From DASXBA01 sp046729895 (lineage in GTDB: Bacteria > Actinomycetota > Thermoleophilia > Solirubrobacterales > Thermoleophilaceae): a DNA stretch of 9,606 nt. Of the stretch, positions 1-5,660 are shown in pieces. The notes beneath the pieces were generated by a model. That model was not told where the DNA came from. It made no database searches and worked only from the letters and a program-made list of their open reading frames with translations. The stretch is taken from contig JBKPHP010000212.1 in assembly GCA_046729895.1 (NCBI GenBank), positions 1-9,606 on the forward strand, read 5' to 3'. Made by a program: the position numbers and the translations under genes. Numbering within the stretch: the first letter of the stretch is position 1; each line of letters opens with the position of its first letter.

Positions 1-1
1 C

Positions 2-874
2 TCGACGGTCGCTCCCGGGACCACCGAGTGGGTGGCCGGATACATCGAGCAGCGTCGCGGCTTCACCGTCGGCGAGGACCTGTTCGTGTCACACGTCCCC
101 GAGCGGATCGCCGAGAACCACTTCCTGGAGGAGATCGCCACGCTGCCGTGCATCGTCGGCGGAGTGGGGGCGGCCTCCGGCGTCAAGGCGGCCGAGCTTT
201 TCGAGGTCTTCGGCACCGAGATCGTCCACACCACTCCGGTGGAGGCCGAGCTGGCCAAGATCTGGACCAACATCCTCCGCTACGCGCAGTTCGCGCTCCC
301 CAACCAGCTGATGATGGAGTGCGAGCGGTTCGGGGCCAACGTCTTCGAGGTCGTCGAGCTGATCAACCGCGACTACCCGCGCGGCGGGATGGCGCAGCCC
401 GGCCTGACCGCGGGAACGTGCCTGCGCAAGGACTTCGTCTTCTCCGAGGAGCGCTCAAGCGCTCCCGGGATGCTGCTGGCGGTCTCGCGGGTGCACGAGA
501 CCGTGCCGCTTTTCCTGGTCGAGGGCCTGAAGCGCCGGCTCGGCGGCTCGCTGCGCGACCGCAAGGTGGCGGTGCTCGGGCTCACATACAAGCGCGACTC
601 CGACGACGTGCGCGACTCGCTCTCATTCAAGCTGATCCGGCTGCTGGAGCGGGAGCTGGCCCACGTGTCCCGCCACGACCCGCACGTTCCTCACGAGTCC
701 GAGCCGCTCGAGTCCGCGCTGTCGGGAGCGGACGCCGTGATCGTGGCGACCAACCACTCCGCCTTCGAGGCCATCGTCTCCCGGCTGCCGGGAGGCGTGC
801 TCCTCGTCGACCCCTGGAACGTCACGGGCGCGACGCGCGTGTTTGCGCACGCCGACGAGCTCGTGACCACGTAG
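2..874 (+). CDS. UDP-ManNAc/UDP-GlcNAc-type nucleotide-sugar 6-dehydrogenase, 5'-truncated by window edge
   Basis: This is the C-terminal 290 residues of a UDP-glucose/GDP-mannose dehydrogenase family enzyme, which oxidises C6 of a nucleotide sugar to a carboxylate with two NAD+. The reading frame is open from base 2, so the start and most of the N-terminal Rossmann domain (about 130 residues of a usual 420 or so) lie off the window. The first visible residues are the family motif STVAPGTT. Counting from there, PER at 33-35 resembles the WecC/WbpA class (CPER) rather than UDP-glucose dehydrogenases (PEFLREG). Lys86 and Asn90 lie in the central helix (ELAKIWTN). The catalytic cysteine is Cys140 in GLTAGTCLRKD. 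The C-terminal NAD-binding domain has GLTYKRDSDDVRDS at 193-206 and HDPHV at 225-229. The next gene starts 10 nt after the TAG stop, suggesting an operon. The family is certain; the exact sugar substrate cannot be told from sequence. Confidence 0.93.
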   Translation, partial: STVAPGTTEWVAGYIEQRRGFTVGEDLFVSHVPERIAENHFLEEIATLPCIVGGVGAASGVKAAELFEVFGTEIVHTTPVEAELAKIWTNILRYAQFALPNQLMMECERFGANVFEVVELINRDYPRGGMAQPGLTAGTCLRKDFVFSEERSSAPGMLLAVSRVHETVPLFLVEGLKRRLGGSLRDRKVAVLGLTYKRDSDDVRDSLSFKLIRLLERELAHVSRHDPHVPHESEPLESALSGADAVIVATNHSAFEAIVSRLPGGVLLVDPWNVTGATRVFAHADELVTT

Positions 875-884
875 GGTTCCGGCG

Positions 885-1856
885 GTGGACCGGGTCCTGG
901 TCACGGGCGCCGCCGGGACGATCGGAAGCGCCGTCGTACGCCAGCTCGTGCGTGACGCGAACTTCGAGTTGCGCGTGTCGGATCAGCGTGAGGTCCCGGA
1001 CTGGATGCGCCAGTCGTGCGAGGTGCACACCGCCGACCTGCGCGATCTCGAGGAGGCGCGCCGGGCCGCCGAGGGCTGCAGGTACCTGATCCACCTAGCG
1101 GCGATCGTTGGCGGCATAGGGAATTTCCATCGGCTTCCCCACACCCTTCTCGAGGCGAACAATGCCCTCTACAACGCGGTCTTCCGGGCCGCCCTCGAGC
1201 CGCCGGTCGAGCGGCTCGTGTACGTGTCCTCGTCGATGGTGTTCGAACGAGCCACCGAGTTCCCCACCACCGAGGAGCACCTGGACGTGTGCCAGGCTCC
1301 GCGCTCCGCTTACGGCTTTTCGAAGCTCTCGGGGGAGTTCTACTGCCGGGCGATCCACGAGGAGCACGGCCTGCCCTTCACGATCTGCCGGCCGTTCAAT
1401 GCCTACGGGCCTGGAGAGCTGCCCGACCCCGAGCCGGGGATCGCGCACGCGGTGCCCGACCTGATCGGAAAGGCCCTCGCCGGCCAGCGGCCGCTCGAGA
1501 TCTTCGGCTCGGGGGAGCAGACGCGCACGCTCACGCACGTCGACGACATCGCGGAGGGAATCGTCACCGCGATGTCGAGCCCAGCCGGCGAGAACGAGGA
1601 CCTCAACATCTCTGCCGCAGAAGAGCTGAGGGTCTGCGAGATCGCGCGTGTGATCTGGGAGGAGTGCGGGCAGGATCCAGCGGCGTTCGAGCTGAGGCAC
1701 CTGCCCGGCTTCGAGATCGACGTGCAGCGACGCTGGCCCTCGGTGGAGAAGGCACGGAGGCTGCTCGGCTGGGAGGCCAGGGTCGGCGTTCGAGAGGGCA
1801 TCGCCCGAACGGTCGAGTGGATGCGCGAGCAGGAGCTGGTGGGGCAGGAGCGCTGA
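885..1856 (+). CDS. NAD-dependent epimerase/dehydratase (extended SDR), distantly like GDP-mannose 3,5-epimerase
   Basis: This 323-residue extended short-chain dehydrogenase probably epimerises or dehydrates a nucleotide sugar in the cytoplasm. The N-terminal Rossmann motif is GAAGTIG (8-14). The active site shows SSS (115-117) and YGFSK (Tyr143, Lys147), and NAYGPGE (172-178) and GEQTRTLTHVDD (210-221) are typical of nucleotide-sugar SDRs. The segment VGGIGNFHRLPHTLLEANN (75-93) recalls the GG-x-G stretch of GDP-mannose 3,5-epimerases and GDP-fucose synthases. The position of the catalytic Cys of plant GDP-mannose 3,5-epimerase (SSAC) is Met118 here (SSSM), so that activity is doubtful. I chose the GTG at 885: it puts the Rossmann strand right at the N terminus and has AGGG (873-876) 8 nt upstream. 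It lies 10 nt after the dehydrogenase stop and runs into the Rmd-like gene. The SDR class is sure; the substrate is not. Confidence 0.92.
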   Translation: MDRVLVTGAAGTIGSAVVRQLVRDANFELRVSDQREVPDWMRQSCEVHTADLRDLEEARRAAEGCRYLIHLAAIVGGIGNFHRLPHTLLEANNALYNAVFRAALEPPVERLVYVSSSMVFERATEFPTTEEHLDVCQAPRSAYGFSKLSGEFYCRAIHEEHGLPFTICRPFNAYGPGELPDPEPGIAHAVPDLIGKALAGQRPLEIFGSGEQTRTLTHVDDIAEGIVTAMSSPAGENEDLNISAAEELRVCEIARVIWEECGQDPAAFELRHLPGFEIDVQRRWPSVEKARRLLGWEARVGVREGIARTVEWMREQELVGQER

Positions 1857-2755
1857 GCGGACCGCCGCTCGTGACCGGCGGTTGGGGGTTTGCAGGCCCC
1901 CATCTCGTCGCGCTCCTGCGCGAGCGCGGGGAGGAGCCGCTGGCGCCGCGGCGCTCGGAGCTGGACCTGCTGGACTCCGACGCGGTGGCGGCCTTCGTGC
2001 GCAGGCTGCAGCCGCGAGCTGTCTTCCACCTCGCGGCCCAGGCCTCGGTGGGTCGCTCCTGGGAGGATCCCGGCGAGACCCTTCGCGCCAATCTCGGGAT
2101 GACGCTGAACGTCCTCGAGGCCCTGCGGCGCGAGGCGCCGAGCGCGCCCGCCCTGCTGGTGGGGTCCGGGGAGATCTACGGGAAGCCGGAACGGCTCCCC
2201 GTCGACGAGGACGCACGACTGCGCCCCCAGAACCCGTACGCGGTCTCCAAGGCCGCCTGCGACCTACTGGGCGGGCAGTACGCGGATGCCCACCAGCTGG
2301 GCGTGGTGCGGACGCGCAGCTTCAATCACGCCGGCCCGGGACAGTCGGAGGAGTACGTGGTCGGGACCCTTACCCGGCAGGTGGCCGAGGCGGAGCTGGC
2401 CGGTCCCGGCGCGGCGCGCCTCCTCGTGGGCAACATGGACGCCACCCGCGACTTCACCGACGTGCGCGACGTGGTGCGCGCCTACGCCGCCGCCGTCGAC
2501 CTGCCGGCCGGGGCCTACAACGTGTGCAGCGGACGATCGGTGAGCGTGCTCGAGCTGGTGGAGGAGCTGGGACGGGTGGCGAGCGTGGACGTCAGCGCAG
2601 AAGTGGATCCCGAGCGGGTGCGCGCCCACGAGGTCCCCGAGATCCGCGGCTCCGCCGACCGCCTTCGGGAGGCCACCGGCTGGGAGCCCGAGATACCGCT
2701 GGAGCAGACGCTGTTAGATGCGCTGGCCGCGTGGCGCGAGCGGCTCACGGCCTGA
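1853..2755 (+). CDS. GDP-4-keto-6-deoxy-D-mannose reductase (Rmd)-like extended SDR
   Basis: This is an extended SDR of about 300 residues in the GDP-mannose dehydratase/reductase group. Rmd enzymes reduce GDP-4-keto-6-deoxymannose, made by GDP-mannose 4,6-dehydratase (Gmd), to GDP-D-rhamnose. Counting from a start at 1853, visible motifs are TGGWGFAG (8-15), HLAAQASVGRSW (59-70), GSGEIYG with Ser105, the YAVSK motif (Tyr129, Lys133), FNHAGPGQ (157-164) and RDFTDVRDVV (199-208). FNHxGPGQ and RDFTDVRD are typical of the Gmd/Rmd family. The start is uncertain. CTG at 1853 makes a CTGA overlap with the preceding TGA and keeps a complete first beta strand (PPLV); CAGGAG lies only 2 nt upstream. 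GTG at 1871 would cut that strand, and GTG at 1817 would overlap the upstream gene by 40 nt. Codon 2714-2716 is a TTA, rare in such GC-rich DNA. No Gmd gene is in the window, so the Rmd assignment is by family likeness only. Confidence 0.88.
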   Translation: MSGPPLVTGGWGFAGPHLVALLRERGEEPLAPRRSELDLLDSDAVAAFVRRLQPRAVFHLAAQASVGRSWEDPGETLRANLGMTLNVLEALRREAPSAPALLVGSGEIYGKPERLPVDEDARLRPQNPYAVSKAACDLLGGQYADAHQLGVVRTRSFNHAGPGQSEEYVVGTLTRQVAEAELAGPGAARLLVGNMDATRDFTDVRDVVRAYAAAVDLPAGAYNVCSGRSVSVLELVEELGRVASVDVSAEVDPERVRAHEVPEIRGSADRLREATGWEPEIPLEQTLLDALAAWRERLTA

Positions 2756-2766
2756 GCGCCGGCCGC

Positions 2767-3936
2767 CTACGGTGGGTTCGCCGTCCGACTCCCGGACGTG
2801 ACCCTCTCGTACAAGGCGAGCAGGCCGGCGCTATAGCGCCCCTCGGAGTGGCGCTCACGCGCCCGGGTCAGCAGGAGGTCGCCCTCGGCGCGTCGCAGCT
2901 CGGCGTCGGCCCACAGGGCGCGCAGGCGCTCGGCCAACGCCGCCGGGTCGTTCATCGGCACGCAACGCTCCCCGCCGATCAGCTCGGGAAGACCACCAAG
3001 GCGCGTGGCCACCACGGGTACCCCGGCGGCCATCGCCTCCAGCGCCGAGTAGGGGGAGAACTCGTGGTAGCGGGAGGGGAGCACGACCGCGGCAGCTCCC
3101 GAACGCAGCTCCGCGAGGCGGTCGCGACTGACGCGGCCAAGGAGCTCCACTGGCGCCCCGAGCTGCCGCGCCAGGGCGGCCAGCTCCTGGCCCGCGGGCC
3201 CCTCCCCCGCGATCCGAAGCGGCACTCCCGAGTCGGCCGCGGCCTCGATCGCCATGTCGATGCCCTTCTCCTGCGAGAGCCTTGCGACCACCAGGGCGTA
3301 AGCGCCGTCCTGGGCGGCCGAGGCGGAGGCGAAGGCCTCCGCCGGAAGGTAGTGCGGGAGCACCTCGAGCCGGTCCTCGGGAACGCCGAGCATCGCCAGC
3401 TGGCCCGCCGCCCAGCGACTGGGCGCCACGAAACGGTCGACGGCTCGCCATACGCGGGGTTGGTGCAACGAGAGGGCGGCGGCGTAGACGCCGGCTTCGG
3501 GCAGCGAGCCGCGGCAGTTGAGCACCAGGCCGGGAAACGTCAGGCGGCCGCGGCAGCGGAAGCAAGGGCCGCCATCCCGCGAGGCCACGCCTATCGCGCA
3601 GAAGAGGCGAGCATTGTGAAGGTGGAGAACGACCCGCGCGCTCGCGGCACGTGCGGCCTCGAGTGCCCGCGGACCGAACAGGGGCTGGACGTTGTGGGCG
3701 TGGACGACGTCGGCTTGGAGGTCGCGAACCGCGGCCGCGACCTCGTTCTCGCCGGAGCCACCGCGCAGCAGGGCAGCCGCGGCGCGCGTCGGTCCCGCGT
3801 CGGCGGAGCGACGCTCGAGGATCCGATGCTCGATGCCCGCGTTCCCCAACGCGCCCAGCTGCAGCTCTACCGAGCGTTCCTCTCCGCCCTCGATCCGGTA
3901 GCGGTTGTGCAGCACGAGGACACGCGGAGCGGGCAT
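2767..3936 (-). CDS. GT4-family glycosyltransferase (GT-B fold) with four-cysteine insertion
   Basis: This 389-residue retaining glycosyltransferase would transfer a sugar from a nucleotide donor to a growing glycan at the inner face of the membrane. The N-terminal domain opens with VLVLHNRY and the glycine loop IEGGEE (15-20). DVVHAHN (76-82) and LHLHNARLFC (104-113) follow. The C-terminal donor-binding domain has RLSQEKG (Lys224) and the E-x7-E motif HEFSPYSALE (Glu292, Glu300). Between residues 110 and 145 there are four cysteines (113, 125, 128, 141) around DGGPCFRC and NCRGS. This pattern recurs in a GT4 subgroup with the consensus C...dGxxCxxC...CyrgS and may bind a metal or form a structural loop. 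The ATG at 3936 has no Shine-Dalgarno but has a TAGGTT hexamer 11 nt upstream, so the leader is probably very short. It is convergent with the Rmd-like gene (11-bp gap) and divergent from the GT2 gene (24-bp gap). Confidence 0.93.
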   Translation of the reverse strand: MPAPRVLVLHNRYRIEGGEERSVELQLGALGNAGIEHRILERRSADAGPTRAAAALLRGGSGENEVAAAVRDLQADVVHAHNVQPLFGPRALEAARAASARVVLHLHNARLFCAIGVASRDGGPCFRCRGRLTFPGLVLNCRGSLPEAGVYAAALSLHQPRVWRAVDRFVAPSRWAAGQLAMLGVPEDRLEVLPHYLPAEAFASASAAQDGAYALVVARLSQEKGIDMAIEAAADSGVPLRIAGEGPAGQELAALARQLGAPVELLGRVSRDRLAELRSGAAAVVLPSRYHEFSPYSALEAMAAGVPVVATRLGGLPELIGGERCVPMNDPAALAERLRALWADAELRRAEGDLLLTRARERHSEGRYSAGLLALYERVTSGSRTANPP

Positions 3937-3946
3937 GGGGCGGGGC

Positions 3947-3953
3947 TAACCTA
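3947..3953. promoter_or_regulatory. Candidate symmetric bidirectional -10 element (TANNNTA) between divergent glycosyltransferase genes
   Basis: The sequence TAACCTA reads as TAACCT on + (3947-3952) and TAGGTT on - (3953-3948). Both fit the TANNNT -10 pattern, offset by one base. The + hexamer ends 8 nt before the ATG at 3961, so transcription would begin at or within a couple of bases of the start codon (leaderless). The - hexamer ends 11 nt before the ATG at 3936, giving a leader of roughly 4-5 nt. Neither gene has a Shine-Dalgarno. I see no convincing -35 on either side, which lowers confidence. Confidence 0.45.
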
Positions 3954-3960
3954 GCGCCGC

Positions 3961-4803
3961 ATGGACCCGCCGGCCGTGTCAGTGGTCGTTCCGACCCGGG
4001 GCCGACTCGGCTACCTCCGCGTCACGCTCGACTCTCTCGAGTCGCAGGATCCCGCAGCGCCGTACGAGCTGCTGGTGGTGGACGACGGCTCAACCGACGG
4101 GACACGGGAGCTCCTCGGGCGCAGGGACGCGCCCTCGCTGCGGCTAGATCCGTCGCGGGGCCTCAACGCTGCCCGCAACGCGGGCGTCAAGGCGACGCGG
4201 GGTGAGCTCGTGGCCTTCGTCGACGATGACGTGGAGGTGCCGAGCGGGTGGCTGCGCGCGCTGGTGGAGGGCGCCGAGCGCAATCCCGAGGCCGAGGCGT
4301 TCGGGGGTCCGATCCGGCCCCGCTTCGAGGGTCCGGTACCGAGGAGCTGCGGACGGGAGGATCCTCCGCTGACCACGCTGGACCTGGGTACTGAGGACCG
4401 CGCTTGCGCGGTCGTTTGGGGCGCGAACATGCTGGTTCGCCGCTCGGCATTCGACCGAATCGGGGGCTTCGACGAGCGGATCGAGGGCGGCGGCGACGAG
4501 GAGGAGTGGCTCGAGCGTCTGCGGGCGGCCGGCGGCAGGGTCGTCTATCTGGCGGCCGCCGGTCTCGACCACCGGCGCGCCGGCGACGACGCGAGGCTTC
4601 GCTCCCTGGTCCGGGGTGCCTACGCGCGCGGGCGAGCCCTGCGGGCCTTCGACGCCAGGCGCGGCCGCGCGCCTGGGCTGGTCCGTGAGCTGCGCGTACT
4701 CGCCGGCTGCGGATGGCACACCTTGCGCCGCGCCTGCCCCCAGGGACTCGTGATGGGCGCGCACTCGCTCGGGCGCACGGTCGAGGCGGTGCGACGTCAT
4801 TGA
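3961..4803 (+). CDS. GT2-family glycosyltransferase (GT-A fold)
   Basis: This 280-residue family 2 glycosyltransferase uses a nucleotide-sugar donor, usually with inversion and a divalent metal. The N terminus reads VSVVVPTRGR (6-15), followed by VVDDGSTDGT (39-48), which binds the nucleotide. GLNAARNAGV (67-76) and FVDDDVEVP (86-94) follow, the latter holding the metal-binding DXD. WGANMLVRRSAFDRIGGFDE (153-172) and GGDEEEWLERL (177-187) match the acceptor-side region with the acidic ED motif that supplies the catalytic base. There is no membrane segment, so it is presumably a peripheral cytoplasmic enzyme. The ATG at 3961 is the only ATG start in the + strand units and has no Shine-Dalgarno. 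A TAACCT hexamer ends 8 nt upstream, consistent with a leaderless mRNA. It is the first gene of a four-gene run; its TGA overlaps the TTG of the next gene. The family is sure; donor and acceptor are unknown. Confidence 0.95.
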   Translation: MDPPAVSVVVPTRGRLGYLRVTLDSLESQDPAAPYELLVVDDGSTDGTRELLGRRDAPSLRLDPSRGLNAARNAGVKATRGELVAFVDDDVEVPSGWLRALVEGAERNPEAEAFGGPIRPRFEGPVPRSCGREDPPLTTLDLGTEDRACAVVWGANMLVRRSAFDRIGGFDERIEGGGDEEEWLERLRAAGGRVVYLAAAGLDHRRAGDDARLRSLVRGAYARGRALRAFDARRGRAPGLVRELRVLAGCGWHTLRRACPQGLVMGAHSLGRTVEAVRRH

Positions 4804-5660
4804 GCGTCCACGCGGAGGGACCCGCCCCCGAGTCCTTCCTGTCGGGCAGGGTCGGCTACGTCGGCCGCCGCCGAGCGCCCGCGCTGCGGCTGGCGGACGA
4901 CCTGCTCGATCTCGGGCTGCGCCTGCGCGGGGTGTCGCGGCGCCTCGACGCGCTGGCGGCCGAGCTACCGGCTCGCCGGGTGCTCGTCCTCTGCGCCTAC
5001 CGACCTGAGTCCGCGCGCGCGGTGGCCGCCGCCGCCGAGCTGCGGGCCACCCGCCACGAGGTGCGGCTGGCGTTCGGCTCGACGGGCGAGCCGCGGCCCG
5101 AGCTCGCCGAGGTGACGGTGACGAGCGGGCTGCGCGGGGGCAAGTTCCAGAACCTCAACGCGACCCTGGAGGCGACCGGCCGGGGAGCCGAGGACTGGAC
5201 TCTCGTGATCGACGACGACGTGCTGCTGCCCACCCGATTCCTCGACCGCATGCTGGCGGTCTGTGAAGGCTTCCGGCTTCAGCTCGCACAGCCCGCCCTC
5301 AGCCTCGCCAGCCACGGCGCCTGGACGGTGACTCGGCGTCGCGCCCGCTCGCTCGCGCGCGAGACACGCTTCGTCGAGATCGGGCCGGTCACGCTCCTGG
5401 CTCGGAAGGCCGCGGGCGAGCTGGTGCCGTTTCCCGATCTTCGCTTCGGTTGGGGGCTCGACCTCCACTGGGCGGCGCTGGCGGGTCGACGCGGTTGGCG
5501 GCTAGGCGTAGTGGACGCTCTTCCGGTGCGCCACGACCTCGCGGGCGTCGCCTCGGGCTACCCGCACGCGGAGGCCGTGGCCGAGGCGCAGGGCCTCCTC
5601 GCCGCCCGGACGTTCCTGCCGGCGTCCGACGCAAACGTCACCGTTCGGGAGCTCCGCTAG
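4800..5660 (+). CDS. DUF707-like GT-A-fold protein, probable glycosyltransferase
   Basis: This protein of about 286 residues looks like a divergent GT-A glycosyltransferase. VLVLCAYRPE (61-70) forms the first strand. GGKFQNLNATL (113-123) and WTLVIDDDVLLP (133-144) give a nucleotide site and a DDD metal-binding motif. The C-terminal half carries LAQPALSLASHGAW (162-175), TRRRARS (178-184), ETRFVEIGP (188-196), FGWGLDLHW (216-224) and GVVDALPVRHD (236-246). The ordered series QPAL, TRRR, FVE, GWGLD, GVVD, H resembles the DUF707 family, seen from memory rather than by a search. The first 55 or so residues have no match I know and include an arginine-rich amphipathic stretch (23-50). I chose TTG at 4800: it makes a 4-nt TTGA overlap with the preceding stop and is the first plausible start after the GT2 gene ends. 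The Shine-Dalgarno is weak (GAGGCGGTG, 4783-4791). The donor sugar is unknown. Confidence 0.85.
   Translation: MSVHAEGPAPESFLSGRVGYVGRRRAPALRLADDLLDLGLRLRGVSRRLDALAAELPARRVLVLCAYRPESARAVAAAAELRATRHEVRLAFGSTGEPRPELAEVTVTSGLRGGKFQNLNATLEATGRGAEDWTLVIDDDVLLPTRFLDRMLAVCEGFRLQLAQPALSLASHGAWTVTRRRARSLARETRFVEIGPVTLLARKAAGELVPFPDLRFGWGLDLHWAALAGRRGWRLGVVDALPVRHDLAGVASGYPHAEAVAEAQGLLAARTFLPASDANVTVRELR

Noticed and set aside
1016..1852. Extension of the Rmd-like reading frame far upstream into the epimerase gene
   Set aside because: The extension overlaps almost the whole epimerase gene, has no SDR features and is Arg/Gly/Pro-rich; the domain starts only around 1865.
1095..2216. A 373-codon minus-strand open frame over the two SDR genes
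   Set aside because: It is antisense to intact SDR motifs on the plus strand and shows no domain; stop codons are scarce in this GC-rich DNA.
2756..2766. A terminator in the 11-bp gap between the convergent Rmd-like and GT4 genes
   Set aside because: Only a short GCCGGC palindrome is present, with no useful stem length and no T-run.
1882..3954. A 690-codon open frame on the plus strand spanning the Rmd-like gene and the opposite-strand GT4 gene
   Set aside because: It crosses two well-supported genes on different strands in the wrong frame; composition is low-complexity Arg/Gly/Ala and no motif is seen.
4713..4799. Upstream extension of the DUF707-like gene to an ATG at 4713
   Set aside because: It would overlap the GT2 gene by 91 nt and adds residues without pattern; the TTGA junction at 4800 fits the neighbouring junctions better.
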